Assembly (NCBI GenBank): GCA_027886185.1
Contig: WOAB01000232.1
Coordinates: 2,108,001-2,172,000, forward strand
DNA length: 64,000 nt
Direction of reading: 5' to 3'
Source of the DNA: Rheum nobile
Lineage: Eukaryota > Streptophyta > Magnoliopsida > Caryophyllales > Polygonaceae
The notes beneath the pieces are model-generated. The model saw nothing but the letters and a program-made list of their open reading frames with translations. It searched no databases and had not been told where the DNA came from. Of the stretch, positions 12,914 to 22,948 are shown one piece after another (the first letter of the stretch is position 1; each line of letters starts with the position of its first letter). The position numbers were made by a program, and so were the translations under genes.

Positions 12914-13828
12914 ATGGCGCAAACACTCCGCCAATGGACTGAACATAATCTGGTACAGCAGCCCTTGGCTGTGACTATTCCACCCCTGGCTGACGGGGTC
13001 AAGTTTGAGCTTAAACCAGGAGCAATTCGGTTGCTACCAAAATATTATGGAAGAAGTGGAGAGGATCCCATTCTCCATCTGAACAAGTTCCACACCATTC
13101 TGATGAGCATTAAGCCCACCGATGTCACTGAGGACCAGATCAAAATGAGAGCCTTTGGGTTCACTCTAAAGGATGAGGCTGAAGATTGGTACTATCATCT
13201 ACCTGGAGGGAGTGTAGACTCCTGGACTAAGATGCACAAGGTTTTCCTTGCCCGTTATTTTCCCGCTCAGATGGCAAACGCTTTGAAAAGGGAGATCACA
13301 TGCATCGAACAAGGCGAAGATGAGGTACTCTATGACTATTGTCAGCGGTTTGATCGACTCTGCACGAGTTGCCCATTCCACGGTTTTGATACGAAGTCTC
13401 TGGTGCTTTATGTTTACAACGGGCTGAATGACATTGAACGAAGAATGATTGATGCCTCTTGTGGTGGTAGCATCCTCAATCTGACTCCGGATGTCGCCAT
13501 GGCCACGCTTAAAGAGATGGCTGAAGGTACAAGGGAATATTCTGAACCCCCGAGAACCATGCTAGTTGGTGCCATCAGCTCCCATGACTCGCATATATCA
13601 CAAGAGATTGCTTCTTTGAGGGAAGTAATTATGGGGATAGGAAGGCAAACCACAGATACCACCACTGCTGAAGTCTGTGCTGTTGAGAGCTACGAGCCCA
13701 TTGAAACACGACAACTTTGCATTGATGATCCACCAACTGCTCACAGCCCCTCTTCGACCGCAGCGATTCTCCATACCCTAACCCAACACTTTGCAACACA
13801 TGTGGAGAAAACTGAGACTACTTTCTAG
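12914..13828 (+). CDS. gag: Retrotransposon gag (capsid) domain
   Basis: Structural polyprotein of the Athila-like element, 304 codons from the ATG at 12914 (MAQTLRQWTEHN). The reading frame is open slightly further upstream but without an ATG. The retrotransposon gag core is visible: RSGEDPILHLNKFHTIL, FTLKDEAEDWYYHLP, SWTKMHKVFLARYFP and LYDYCQRFDRLC, roughly residues 45-160. No CCHC zinc knuckle is seen; only scattered Cys remain near the end. The frame closes at TAG 13826-13828, and pol continues in the same frame after it. So this may be a gag-pol fusion interrupted by one stop, or one translated by readthrough. Confidence 0.9.
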   Translation: MAQTLRQWTEHNLVQQPLAVTIPPLADGVKFELKPGAIRLLPKYYGRSGEDPILHLNKFHTILMSIKPTDVTEDQIKMRAFGFTLKDEAEDWYYHLPGGSVDSWTKMHKVFLARYFPAQMANALKREITCIEQGEDEVLYDYCQRFDRLCTSCPFHGFDTKSLVLYVYNGLNDIERRMIDASCGGSILNLTPDVAMATLKEMAEGTREYSEPPRTMLVGAISSHDSHISQEIASLREVIMGIGRQTTDTTTAEVCAVESYEPIETRQLCIDDPPTAHSPSSTAAILHTLTQHFATHVEKTETTF

Positions 13829-13843
13829 CGGATAGCAGAGTTC

Positions 13844-16800
13844 ATGACCGACATCAAGGATGTGGTCGTTGAGCTACGAAAAGAGAGAAGGCAAGATGTT
13901 GCAAACGCAGTAACCTTACGAAGTGGCAAGGAACTACATGTCGCCCCTATTGCTGATCAGGACGACAGAGCTGAGATTGAGATTGCTAAAGAGTCAGTAT
14001 CACCGCCCCGCGGCAGTTCTCACCGCAACGAGGTGGTAGCTCCCAGTGTTCCTACACCATTATCACCGCTTCGCGGCGACCCTCACCACCCCGCGTTGAA
14101 CTCACTGCCCCGCGGTGAAAGCCCAGAACTCGTAGATCTTCCTGACGAGGAGGTGGATACCTATGTACGCCCCAACTTTCCTCCTCTTGGATCTGAGAAA
14201 CCACCTGCACCCTTTCCAGAAGCACTCAAGGAAAGGAGAGTTACTGATGACAAGGATCTCTTTGATACTTTCAGTAAGTGTGAGGTGAATATCCCACTCC
14301 TCAATCTTGTCAAGAGTGTACCAAAGTACGCTAAATTCCTGAAGGAGCTATGCATAGTAAAGAGGAATCAGAAGCTGAAAGGAAAGGAGAAAGTCAAGGT
14401 CAGCGAACACGTCTCTGTTGTATTCCAGCGCTTGCCAAAGAAATGCGGAGATCCAGGCATGTGGAGCATTCCTTGCACCATCGGGAACACCAGGTTTGAG
14501 AAAGCTATGCTTGATCTAGGCGCCTCCATCAATGTGCTGCCCTATTCTCTCTATGAATCCCTCGGACTTGGACCTCTGCAGGAAACAGGTATTGTGATTC
14601 AATTGGCTGACCGGTCTAGTGTCTATCCTAGGGGAGTCATAGAGGATGTCCTTGTTATGGTCGATAAGTTGATATTCCCTGCAGATTTTTATGTCTTAGA
14701 TATGGAAACAGATGCAAAGGCAACTCCTATACTGTTAGGTAGGCCATTTTTGAAAACTGCTAAGACTAAACTTGATTTGCAAAGTGGGACACTTTCCATG
14801 GAATTCGATGGGGAGAGGGTAGAATATAATATCTATGAAGCAATGAAATACCCCAAAGAAGACCATTCTCTGTGTTCCATTGATGTGATCAATTCCATTG
14901 TGCAGGAGGTCTTTGATATTTCTGGTTCTAACGAGTTGATGTCTATTGTTGAAAATAATTTGGATTCCTCCTATGAGGAATATTCTCTACCCTCTAACAT
15001 GCAGGAAGCCATCGCTCATCTAGACACTCATGGTAAGTACTCTACAGATCCTTTGGGCATTGGCCCCATCTTACTAAATCCGAGTGAAAGGCTCGTTCCT
15101 TCTGTTGAACAGGCCCCAGAGATCGAATTGAAGCCGCTGCCGGACCATCTCAAGTACGCCTTTCTTGGAGCCAAAGACACTTTGCCAGTCATTGTGTCCA
15201 GCAAGCTCTCTGCAGATCAAGAGATGAAGCTTTTGGACGTGCTCAGGGAGCACAAAACCGCTATTGGATGGACCATTGCAGACATAAAAGGGATAAGTCC
15301 CTCGACTTGTATGCACCGGATTTTACTTGAGGACGAAGCTAAACCGTCTAGGCAGCCACAGAGACGGCTAAATCCTCCAATGATGGAAGTGGTGAAGAAA
15401 GAAGTGCTCAAACTCCTCAAAGCTGATATGATCTTCCCTATTTCGGATAGCCAATGGGTAAGTCCAACCCAGGTTGTCCCTAAGAAAGGAGGGATTACTA
15501 TAGTGGAGAATCAAGATGGAGAACTAATCCCCACCAGGACTACCACAGGATGGAGGGTATGCATTGATTACCGTAAGCTGAATGCGGTAACTCAGAAGGA
15601 TCATTTTCCACTGCCCTTCATTGATCAAATGTTAGAACGCCTTGCTAGGCGACCCTACTATTGCTTCCTGGATGGATATTCAGGATATTTCCAGGTGGCC
15701 ATTGCACCAGAGAACCAAGAGAAAACCACTTTTACATGTCCCTTTGGCACTTTTGCATACCGCATAATGCCATTCGGATTGTGTAACGCACCCGGTACAT
15801 TTCAACGATGTATGGTTAGTATCTTCTCTGACTATGTTGAGAAATTCATTGAGGTATTTATGGATGATTTCACGGTGCATGGCACTAGCTTTGATTCATG
15901 TTTAGACCATTTGGCACTTGTGCTTAAAAGATGTGTTGATACCAATTTGGTTTTAAACTTTGAAAAATGTCATTTTATGGTGGAACAAGGAATAGTCTTG
16001 GGTCATATTGTTTCTGCTAGGGGTATTGAGGTCGATAAGGCAAAGATTGATGTAATTCAGTCTTTGCCTTATCCTACTAATGTGCGTGAAGTGCGTTCCT
16101 TTTTAGGTCATGCAGGTTTCTACCGCAGATTTATTAAGGACTTCTCGAAGATATCTTCACCCCTCTGCGAGCTTTTGAAGAAGGAAGTGACCTACGTATT
16201 CACAGATGAGTGCAAGAAAGCGTTTGACTGCTTGAGAGAATGCCTGACAAGCGCACCCATTATTCAGGCACCTGACTGGTCTCGCCCATTTGAGATCATG
16301 TGTGACGCTAGCGACTATGCAGTCAGAGCAGTTCTAGGACAGAAAGTGGGACGGGCATCCCACGTGATTTATTACGCATTCATGACTCTGAATGGAGCCC
16401 AGAGGAACTACTCCACCACTGAGAAAGAGATGTTGGCTGTCGTTTTTGCCTTGGAAAAGTTTAGGCAATACCTCCTGGGAGTCAATGTGATTATCTACAC
16501 AGATCACGCTGCTCTTCGTTACCTAATGACGAAGAAAGAAGCAAAGCCAAGATTAATCCGATGGGTTCTCCTCCTTACTGAATTTGATGTGGAAATCCAT
16601 GACAAGAAGAGAGCAGAGAATCTCGTAGCGGATCACCTAAGCAGACTCGTCCATGAGGAAGATAAACCTGGAGAACAGAGCCCCATACATGGCACCTTCC
16701 CAGATGATACACTGTTCATACTCAAAGGCAGTTCAGAGAACACGCACCGCCCTGCGGTTCCCACCACCGCGACCCGGCGAACTGTATACAGTATGCAGTT

Positions 16801-18295
16801 GGAGAAACTACCGCCCCGCGGTGATGACCACCGCGACGCGGCGATTAGATTACTTGAGAGCAAGGAAAGCTCACCGCGACCCCAAAGCACATCACCGCCC
16901 CACGGTCTTATTTCTGGGATCACACTTTGCCCTGGAAATCTTGCTGACGTCCCTCTTCAGATAGCTATGGATCTCTTCGGAATCCAATCTTACAGACCAT
17001 GGTATGCAGACATAGTCAATTATCTGGTTCGAGAAGAATTTCCCCCGGACTACACCAGAGCCCAAAAAGTAAAGATACGGAGAGAAGCTCGCCACTATGT
17101 CTGGGACGATCCCTATCTGTGGAAGCATTGCGTCGATCAGGTTGTGCGTCGATGTCTCCCAGACAACGAGGTACAATCTGTCATTAACTTCTGCCATTCT
17201 GAGGCATGTGGAGGTCATTTTGGAGCAAACAGGACTGCTAGGAAAGTATTGGAAGCAGGATTTTATTGGCCACGCCTCTTTAGGGATGCTCATGTCTTCT
17301 GTAAAGCCTGCGACCGATGCCAACGGGTCGGCAACATCACCAGAAGGAACGAAATGCCACAGTCATCACTGATTTTCTGCGAAGTCTTTGACGTTTGGGG
17401 CATGGATTTTATGGGACCCTTTCCTAACTCTCATGGGAATCTATATATATTACTGGCAGTGGACTACGTTTCCAAGTGGGTGGAAGCAAAGGCCACCAGG
17501 ACTGATGATTCCAAAGTTGTGGCAAGTTTCATCAAGGAGAACATTTTCTCAAGATTTGGAGTACCCAAAGCTTTAATCAGCGATAGGGGAACCCATTTAT
17601 GCAACAAGACGGTGACTGCCCTGCTGAAGAAATATCATGTCACTCAGAGAATCTCCACGGCCTACCACCCTCAGACTAATGGGCAAGCTGAGAACTCCAA
17701 CAGAGTGATCAAGACCATACTGGAGAAGACAGTAGCGGCTCACCGGAGAGACTGGAGCGCCAAGCTCAATGATGCGCTGTGGGCATACCGTACAGCCTTC
17801 AAGACGCCGATAGGGATGTCCCCGTTCCGGCTGGTATATGGAAAAGCTTGTCACCTACCCGTCGAACTTGAACACAAGGCGTGGTGGGCAATAAAGAAGT
17901 GCAACCTGCAACTGGATGAAGCAGGTGAATTCCGTAAGCTACAAATGCAAGAACTTGAGGAATTACGCCTTGACGCTTATGAAAACTCAGTCATCTACAA
18001 GACGAAGACCAAGCAGTGGCACGACAAACACATTATGCGGAAAGACTTCAAGCCAGGAGATAAAGTTCTTCTATTCCAATCCCGGCTTAAGCTCTTTGCT
18101 GGAAAGCTGAAATCAAAGTGGTCAGGCCCGTATGAAATCGCTGAGGTATACCCCCATGGGGCCGTAGAGCTAATCAACCCCAAGACCGGCACCACTTTCA
18201 AGGTGAACGGCCACAGATGCAAGCCTTACTACGAGGGGTTCGATCCAATCCAGGATGAGGCACTACTCGAGAACCCTGACGCTGAAGCAGGATGA
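13844..18295 (+). CDS. pol: Retrotransposon pol: protease, reverse transcriptase, RNase H, integrase
   Basis: 1483 codons from the first ATG after the gag TAG. The N-terminus has the Athila-type AVTLRSGKEL. Aspartic protease active site is LDLGAS (Asp224). RT contains WRVCIDYRKLN (from Trp570) and catalytic FMDD (672-675). RNase H follows with CDASD (Asp821), TEKEM and YTDHAAL (Asp887). Integrase has an HHCC finger (from His1118) and a D-D-E core at Asp1188, Asp1247 and Glu1283, with the canonical 35-residue gap. No frameshift, so it looks catalytically competent. Oddities: RNase H reads DYAVRAVLG where Gly is usual for the Arg, and two inserts rich in PPRG/PLRG/LPRG (about residues 50-95 and 965-1025) are translations of the GC palindrome family. 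Confidence 0.96.
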   Translation: MTDIKDVVVELRKERRQDVANAVTLRSGKELHVAPIADQDDRAEIEIAKESVSPPRGSSHRNEVVAPSVPTPLSPLRGDPHHPALNSLPRGESPELVDLPDEEVDTYVRPNFPPLGSEKPPAPFPEALKERRVTDDKDLFDTFSKCEVNIPLLNLVKSVPKYAKFLKELCIVKRNQKLKGKEKVKVSEHVSVVFQRLPKKCGDPGMWSIPCTIGNTRFEKAMLDLGASINVLPYSLYESLGLGPLQETGIVIQLADRSSVYPRGVIEDVLVMVDKLIFPADFYVLDMETDAKATPILLGRPFLKTAKTKLDLQSGTLSMEFDGERVEYNIYEAMKYPKEDHSLCSIDVINSIVQEVFDISGSNELMSIVENNLDSSYEEYSLPSNMQEAIAHLDTHGKYSTDPLGIGPILLNPSERLVPSVEQAPEIELKPLPDHLKYAFLGAKDTLPVIVSSKLSADQEMKLLDVLREHKTAIGWTIADIKGISPSTCMHRILLEDEAKPSRQPQRRLNPPMMEVVKKEVLKLLKADMIFPISDSQWVSPTQVVPKKGGITIVENQDGELIPTRTTTGWRVCIDYRKLNAVTQKDHFPLPFIDQMLERLARRPYYCFLDGYSGYFQVAIAPENQEKTTFTCPFGTFAYRIMPFGLCNAPGTFQRCMVSIFSDYVEKFIEVFMDDFTVHGTSFDSCLDHLALVLKRCVDTNLVLNFEKCHFMVEQGIVLGHIVSARGIEVDKAKIDVIQSLPYPTNVREVRSFLGHAGFYRRFIKDFSKISSPLCELLKKEVTYVFTDECKKAFDCLRECLTSAPIIQAPDWSRPFEIMCDASDYAVRAVLGQKVGRASHVIYYAFMTLNGAQRNYSTTEKEMLAVVFALEKFRQYLLGVNVIIYTDHAALRYLMTKKEAKPRLIRWVLLLTEFDVEIHDKKRAENLVADHLSRLVHEEDKPGEQSPIHGTFPDDTLFILKGSSENTHRPAVPTTATRRTVYSMQLEKLPPRGDDHRDAAIRLLESKESSPRPQSTSPPHGLISGITLCPGNLADVPLQIAMDLFGIQSYRPWYADIVNYLVREEFPPDYTRAQKVKIRREARHYVWDDPYLWKHCVDQVVRRCLPDNEVQSVINFCHSEACGGHFGANRTARKVLEAGFYWPRLFRDAHVFCKACDRCQRVGNITRRNEMPQSSLIFCEVFDVWGMDFMGPFPNSHGNLYILLAVDYVSKWVEAKATRTDDSKVVASFIKENIFSRFGVPKALISDRGTHLCNKTVTALLKKYHVTQRISTAYHPQTNGQAENSNRVIKTILEKTVAAHRRDWSAKLNDALWAYRTAFKTPIGMSPFRLVYGKACHLPVELEHKAWWAIKKCNLQLDEAGEFRKLQMQELEELRLDAYENSVIYKTKTKQWHDKHIMRKDFKPGDKVLLFQSRLKLFAGKLKSKWSGPYEIAEVYPHGAVELINPKTGTTFKVNGHRCKPYYEGFDPIQDEALLENPDAEAG

Positions 18296-19246
18296 GCCAC
18301 AACCCACGTCGAGCCAACGACGTAAACCAAGGCGCTGTCCGGGAGGCAACCCGGGTTAGTTCTTTTCCTTTCTTTTTCTTAGATTAATTTCGTAGTTTAT
18401 TTTGCTTTGTTTCGTTCGCCTGTTACTCACATTTCAGGTACGAAAGTAAATCCGAGATGAGACTTGGTACCCAGCGTATCCCACCGCCCCGCGTCGCCAA
18501 TTTACCACTTCGCGGTGGATTCCACCGCCCCGCGGTGGACCTCTGGTATAATTTCTCAACTCTAAAAAAAAATAAAAAATGCAAGGCATAAAGGGCCCCG
18601 AAAAAACCTTAAACGGGTGAGTAATATTTTTATGCCTTGAGTTGGATACGAAGGATTTGACGGTGTCAGTTTAAAACCGCGGCTCGGTCCCACTTTCCCC
18701 ATTTAACCCCTCATTACTTCTCCCGCCAAACCCTAATCCCCCTTTTATCCCTTCTTCTTCCCCGTTTCTCTCTCTTTGCCGTGCCCTAACCCCCAAAATT
18801 CTCCATCGCCTCGCTTTCACCCAATCCGCCATTTTCACCCCTGCCCTAGCTCTGATCTCGGATGCTCTAAACCCAACACTATCTTCCTCTACCCATACAC
18901 CCCCCTTTGTGCTGATTTCCGGTCCCCTGTAGTGGTTCGTAGTTGAAGAAGGGTGCTCCTTGGAGTGTTGGGGTGCTCGATGCAAATTGGGTGCTTTTGC
19001 CGATGTTTTGGAGGCGTTTGGAGGGGAATAGCATAGTGACCGCTTCGCGTCGCCATCTCGCGTGAGTCAAATTTTTTGAATCTGGAGAAGAAGGCAAACA
19101 GTCGCCGCCCCGCGTCCATTCCGCCGCGACCCTGCACCTGTGCTCAGATATCATCACCGCCCAGCGGTGCCTTCGCGGTCTGCCTTTGGCCGGTTGTAAG
19201 TGCCCTTCTCCGAGCCTTTCTCTTCTAGTTCTTTCTTTCTCGCACC
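18296..19246. other. Spacer between pol and third ORF, with GC palindromes
   Basis: Untranslated internal DNA of the element. It has CCACCGCCCCGCGGTGG at 18522-18538 plus about six degenerate copies of the same motif (18481, 18503, 19037, 19102, 19121, 19154), a C/T-rich tract (18700-18800) and several AG sites. A spliced or internally initiated message for the downstream ORF is possible but unproven. Confidence 0.7.
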
Positions 19247-20545
19247 ATGGAGAGAGCTAGGAAGGTTGGCATGTCTGAGGAGAAGTCGAATTTATATGAT
19301 GCGGTGTTGACTAGGAATGTGCTACCAACCCGCTTCTTTGATAAGGATACCTTGGCTGAATTGGGTCTGCTAGAATTGACCCAACACTGTCTGGAGAAAC
19401 TAGGCTTGGGGGGCTTCCTAGACAAATCTGCCCCCACCTACCCCGACCTTTGTTACCAGTTTCTTGCCACCGTGACCAAGAGCCATAGACGTCGTGTTGT
19501 GAACGGCCGAGAGGAGAGTATTCTTATGGGTATTTCCTTCAAGTACGAGGGTCGGAGTTATGGTTTTCCTGTTACTGCGCTACGAGAATTGCTGGGTATA
19601 TCTAGGCCGGGCACAGTTGGATGGAGGCATGGTCCCGCCAAAGAGGCCATGAAGGAGTTTTGGATGAGCGCCACGGGGATGGCTGAATTTCAGAAGGGCT
19701 GGGAGACTAGTGATAAAATCGTGCATCCTTGCCTCCGCTTGATTTACACAGTGCTGATTCGGACATTCTGTGGTATGGAGGAGAGTAGAGCATCCATGAA
19801 GCGTCTGGGTCTTTTCTCCGCGATGATCGATCCACTAGTCGAGGTGACACCCGGATGGTTCGCTATTTGGTTACATGAGCTGCTGCTGGTTCGTGAGGAC
19901 ACCAGGCGAGATATTGTGCAGGGAGGTTTGATTACTTTGATTGCGGCAGCCAGGATTTCTTTGGATACCATTCTGGACCCGCTTATGCCCATTCGTTATA
20001 ACATCCAGTATATGCGGTGTCGCGGTATGTTGAGCGGATCTCAGGGGGAGTATATGTGGTGTTCTCATGGTGGCCATCTTGTGCGTCTTCCTCATCCCTT
20101 GGCGTATCCGGAGGATTTCACGGGTTGGTACATTCCTTCCGATGTTGAGATTGCTCCTGTGGAGGAGGAGTTAGAGCCATCGGCTGATGATGTTGCGATT
20201 GATCCTGTGGTTATTGAAATGGAACCACAGGCTGCTGTGGTTGACATCGTTCCTGCGGACGGGGTGTTGGAGACACCAGCTAATGAGGAGATGGCACCAC
20301 AAGCTGAGGACGCCGAGGGCGCTGAGCTGGAGCCTGAGCCTATGGTGGATGCACCCATGATCATGGATGTTGATCCACCCATCCCCGACGTGGCTTCCAC
20401 GTCTGCACCACCTCATGAGTTCTCCTGGGACGAGATGTTCGTCCGTTTTGCTGCATTTGAGCTACGTCAGGAGGCTGCGAACGAGGCGACTTTGGCTCGG
20501 TTGCAGGCTCGTCAAGCTGAGATTACACGTGACATCCGGGAGTAG
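19247..20545 (+). CDS. Third retrotransposon ORF (ATHILA ORF-1-like domain), env position
   Basis: 432 codons; the start is a good-context ATG (caccATGG at 19247). The central part (RFFDKDTLAELGLLEL, YPDLCYQFLATV, SFKYEGRSYGFPVTALREL) resembles the plant protein family named after Arabidopsis ATHILA ORF-1, found in many Athila-like elements. From about residue 290 the protein turns acidic and repetitive in Glu, Pro, Val and Asp. No signal peptide, no clear membrane segment, and none of the pol enzymes. It occupies the place where some Athila elements carry an envelope-like ORF, but nothing here supports an envelope function. Role unknown. Confidence 0.75.
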   Translation: MERARKVGMSEEKSNLYDAVLTRNVLPTRFFDKDTLAELGLLELTQHCLEKLGLGGFLDKSAPTYPDLCYQFLATVTKSHRRRVVNGREESILMGISFKYEGRSYGFPVTALRELLGISRPGTVGWRHGPAKEAMKEFWMSATGMAEFQKGWETSDKIVHPCLRLIYTVLIRTFCGMEESRASMKRLGLFSAMIDPLVEVTPGWFAIWLHELLLVREDTRRDIVQGGLITLIAAARISLDTILDPLMPIRYNIQYMRCRGMLSGSQGEYMWCSHGGHLVRLPHPLAYPEDFTGWYIPSDVEIAPVEEELEPSADDVAIDPVVIEMEPQAAVVDIVPADGVLETPANEEMAPQAEDAEGAELEPEPMVDAPMIMDVDPPIPDVASTSAPPHEFSWDEMFVRFAAFELRQEAANEATLARLQARQAEITRDIRE

Positions 20546-21293
20546 CTGGACGCCGCAGAGGTTTACATCACAGAGCAGTACTTTGGGAGGCACCCACCTC
20601 CGCCGGGCTATCCTTAGTGTCCAAGTTCCCAGTGAGTGTGTTTCTCTCTTCCCTATTTGCTTTGTCTTCTTTTTACATTGAGGACAATGTGTCATTCAAG
20701 TGTGGGGAGGGATTTAGACTCACTGTCTATCTTAGCTAGTGTACAGTTTTTAATTCATGCATTTTCGTACTTGCATTTATTTCAAAAAAAAAAGCCATAA
20801 AATGTTGAAAAGGCAATCAAAAATCATGGGATGAGTCGAAAACCCGAAAGGGCGGCTCAGGCAACAAGCAGGTAGTCCGACTAGTAATAGACCAGGGCAA
20901 GAGTGGACTGGAGTGATGTGAGTATATGTGAGACATCCAGTAAAATGAAATGAGTGGCTTGGTGAAAACCCGAAAGGGCGCCTTGGCAAGATGAGTGAAA
21001 AAGAAAAAAGAGTGAGTTTAGGATTTCTCTTACCTATTGGCGAGGCGTCATAAGAAGGGCGACATAGAAGGATTGTCGGGTAGGCCACTTTGGAGCGATA
21101 AGGAGTTGGACTGGAGCTAGGATTAGAGTTCTCTCGCATCATTCGTTTTGGTTGTTTGGAGTGTTGGTTGTTGAGTTGTTGTGGTTATTAGTGTCTTATA
21201 TTGTCACACATCTTGAGACCTTGATTTTGCTGGATTGGAGTATGATGGAGCTAATTTACTCGGGACGAGTAAAGGTCTAAGTGTGGGGATATT
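20546..21293 (+). other. 3' internal region with two polypurine tracts
   Basis: No ORF. Two copies of gaaaacccgaaagggcg (starting near 20838 and 20964) sit about 125 bp apart. A first PPT-like site, CAAGTGTGGGGAGGG (20697-20711), follows the words gaggacaatgt. The functional polypurine tract AAGTGTGGGGATATT (about 21279-21293) abuts the right LTR and would prime plus-strand DNA synthesis. Confidence 0.8.
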
Positions 21294-22623
21294 TGATAGG
21301 TGCAATTTAGTGCACCTTAACTAGTGACTTTTGACACATATTAGATGGAGTTTAAGTGGAGAATTAGGCTAAGTCTGTTACTTAGGAGAAGAGTTGGAGT
21401 TGTACAGACTTGGAGGTTTTGTAGCCTAATGAAGGAAGTTGGAGATGTTGAAGAAGATCTGCTCAGAGCTAAGGGAGAAAACTACCTCGCTTGGTAGTAC
21501 GTTGGAGCAGATGGAGGATGAAGAAGTTGCCCGCATCGCCCCACGGCACTGTCACCGCCCCGCGGTGAAGATCCTTAGGAGAAGCGCCTCGCGCCAGAAG
21601 AAGCCACCGCATCGCGGTGGAGCATTACCGCTTCGCGGTGGAATGAAGACCGCGTGGCTGAAGTGTGCTGTTATTTCCTATTTTGATATTTTATACTTTA
21701 TGTTTTAGTTTTATATTATTTCCTTATTTCGGTTATTAGGTCAACTTCGAGAAACCTATATAAGGTCTTTTCGTTAGTTTTGAGAAGGCGCGCAGATAGT
21801 TATGTTCTTCTTCCTTAATATAATTTCTAGGTTTTTCAAGTAATGGATAGCTAAACATTCTTATTTCGCTAGACGATTGAAGCACTACAATGAATTGGTT
21901 GTGAGATTTCTATTTCCTTGTTCTATATCTTATTAAGTTGGATTGATTCTCTCGATTGAATTGATTATTGATTTATGTTGGTTTACCTAGAGTTGCTAAC
22001 TAGGTCTTTCGGCATTTATCATATTGCTAGGATTGCATATAGGGGTTCCGAGTGCATATCTAGTGGCAAACACGTTTGTGCGTATAGGGGTTCCGAGCGT
22101 ATATTTGTGTGTGAGAGTCAATTGCATGTTAAGTAGGGGAGTGAGTACTTGTACGTCTTTCTACTTGCATGTGTCCTATATCCTTGTGTGTATTGCTATT
22201 GCTGTATTGGTGTTAAAGCACGCTGACAACTGTGAGAATCAGTTGTGCTTTATCATTGGCATAGTAATAAGTCTATCGACAACTGTGAGAATCGATAGTA
22301 TTCACGATCAAGGTGGGAACACTGATAAGATAGTAAAAGAACTTGGAAATATAGTTTTCAGTGATCAACCGATTGCATTGTGGTGTGGATATTTGTCTGG
22401 TGGAATACTTTCTCTCATCATATTTCATCTCTTGTCATTAATTGCATGTTTGTTTACGTTACAATTATTCTAGACAAAACCCCCCGTTACTTGTTGATCA
22501 TACATAATTGCGTACAGATAACCGACTCCCTGTGGGATCGACCTTGACTTACTTGCTATACTCTTTAGTAGGTGAATTGAGATTATTTTGACAGGAAAAC
22601 GACACCGGTTTCCGACCTCGTCA
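21294..22623 (+). repeat. Right (3') LTR
   Basis: 1330 bp, the partner of the left LTR with about 20 substitutions and no indel that I could see. It ends TCA and is followed by the TACAT duplication. The third palindrome is perfect here in its core (ACCGC-ttc-GCGGT, 21627-21639) but has one mismatch in the left LTR. Confidence 0.95.
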
Positions 22624-22948
22624 TACATCTCCTAATATATTGATATGATAATATTAAATAGAGATACATATAGACATAGACATAGAGAGACATAAACAGA
22701 GGCAAATTCAAAGAGATGGAGAGTGAGATATATATATATATAGAGAGAGAGAGATAGAGAGGCAAAAAGAGAGATAGCCTACCTATTTTGTTCCTCTTTG
22801 AAATTTCTTCACCAACCTCCAGCTTTGCTCATATGAAAAAAATAATTGCATTAGTTTTTTTAATTATATGACCGAGGATAGAGAAAGAAATATACAGACA
22901 AAGACATATATGTAAGCACCCCACAATAATTAGGTTGAACAAGTCAAT

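Larger units (their letters stand above)
11684..21642. repeat. Dispersed 15-17 bp GC palindrome family, CACCGCNNCGCGGTG
   Basis: Short hairpin-forming motif with 5-7 bp arms around a 3-nt loop (CCC, ATC, TTC or GAC). Perfect copies: 11705-11721, 11757-11773, 18522-18538, 21552-21568, 21604-21620. Near-perfect or one-arm-decayed copies: 11684, 11779, 14000, 14020, 14063, 14083, 14102, 16744, 16764, 16809, 16828, 16871, 16892, 18481, 18503, 19037, 19102, 19121, 19154, 21626. Copies cluster in groups about 20 bp apart, within LTRs, two pol windows and the spacer before the third ORF. None was seen outside this element. In pol they are translated in more than one frame. Confidence 0.88.
11447..22623 (+). 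mobile_element. Athila-like Ty3/Gypsy LTR retrotransposon, full length
   Basis: The element is 11,177 bp. Both LTRs are 1330 bp (11447-12776 and 21294-22623), begin TGATAGGTGC and end TCA, and are flanked by the perfect 5-bp duplication TACAT (11442-11446 and 22624-22628). Internal parts in order: tRNA-Asp-type primer site, gag, a same-frame TAG, pol (protease, RT, RNase H, integrase), a third ORF with no pol domain, and a polypurine tract. By eye the LTRs differ at about 20 positions (1.5 percent), so insertion was recent. Domain order, the tRNA-Asp primer, DLGA protease and late extra ORF point to the Athila group. About 20 copies of a GC palindrome are scattered through LTRs, coding and spacer DNA. 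Confidence 0.96.

Noticed and set aside
16892..17323. Long minus-strand ORF opposite pol (143 codons), and similar ones at 15074, 16633 and 17597
   Set aside because: They are shadows of the GC-richer pol gene on the other strand.
20092..20400. Ser/Gly-rich minus-strand ORF of 102 codons
   Set aside because: It is the antisense of the acidic repeat tail of the third ORF.
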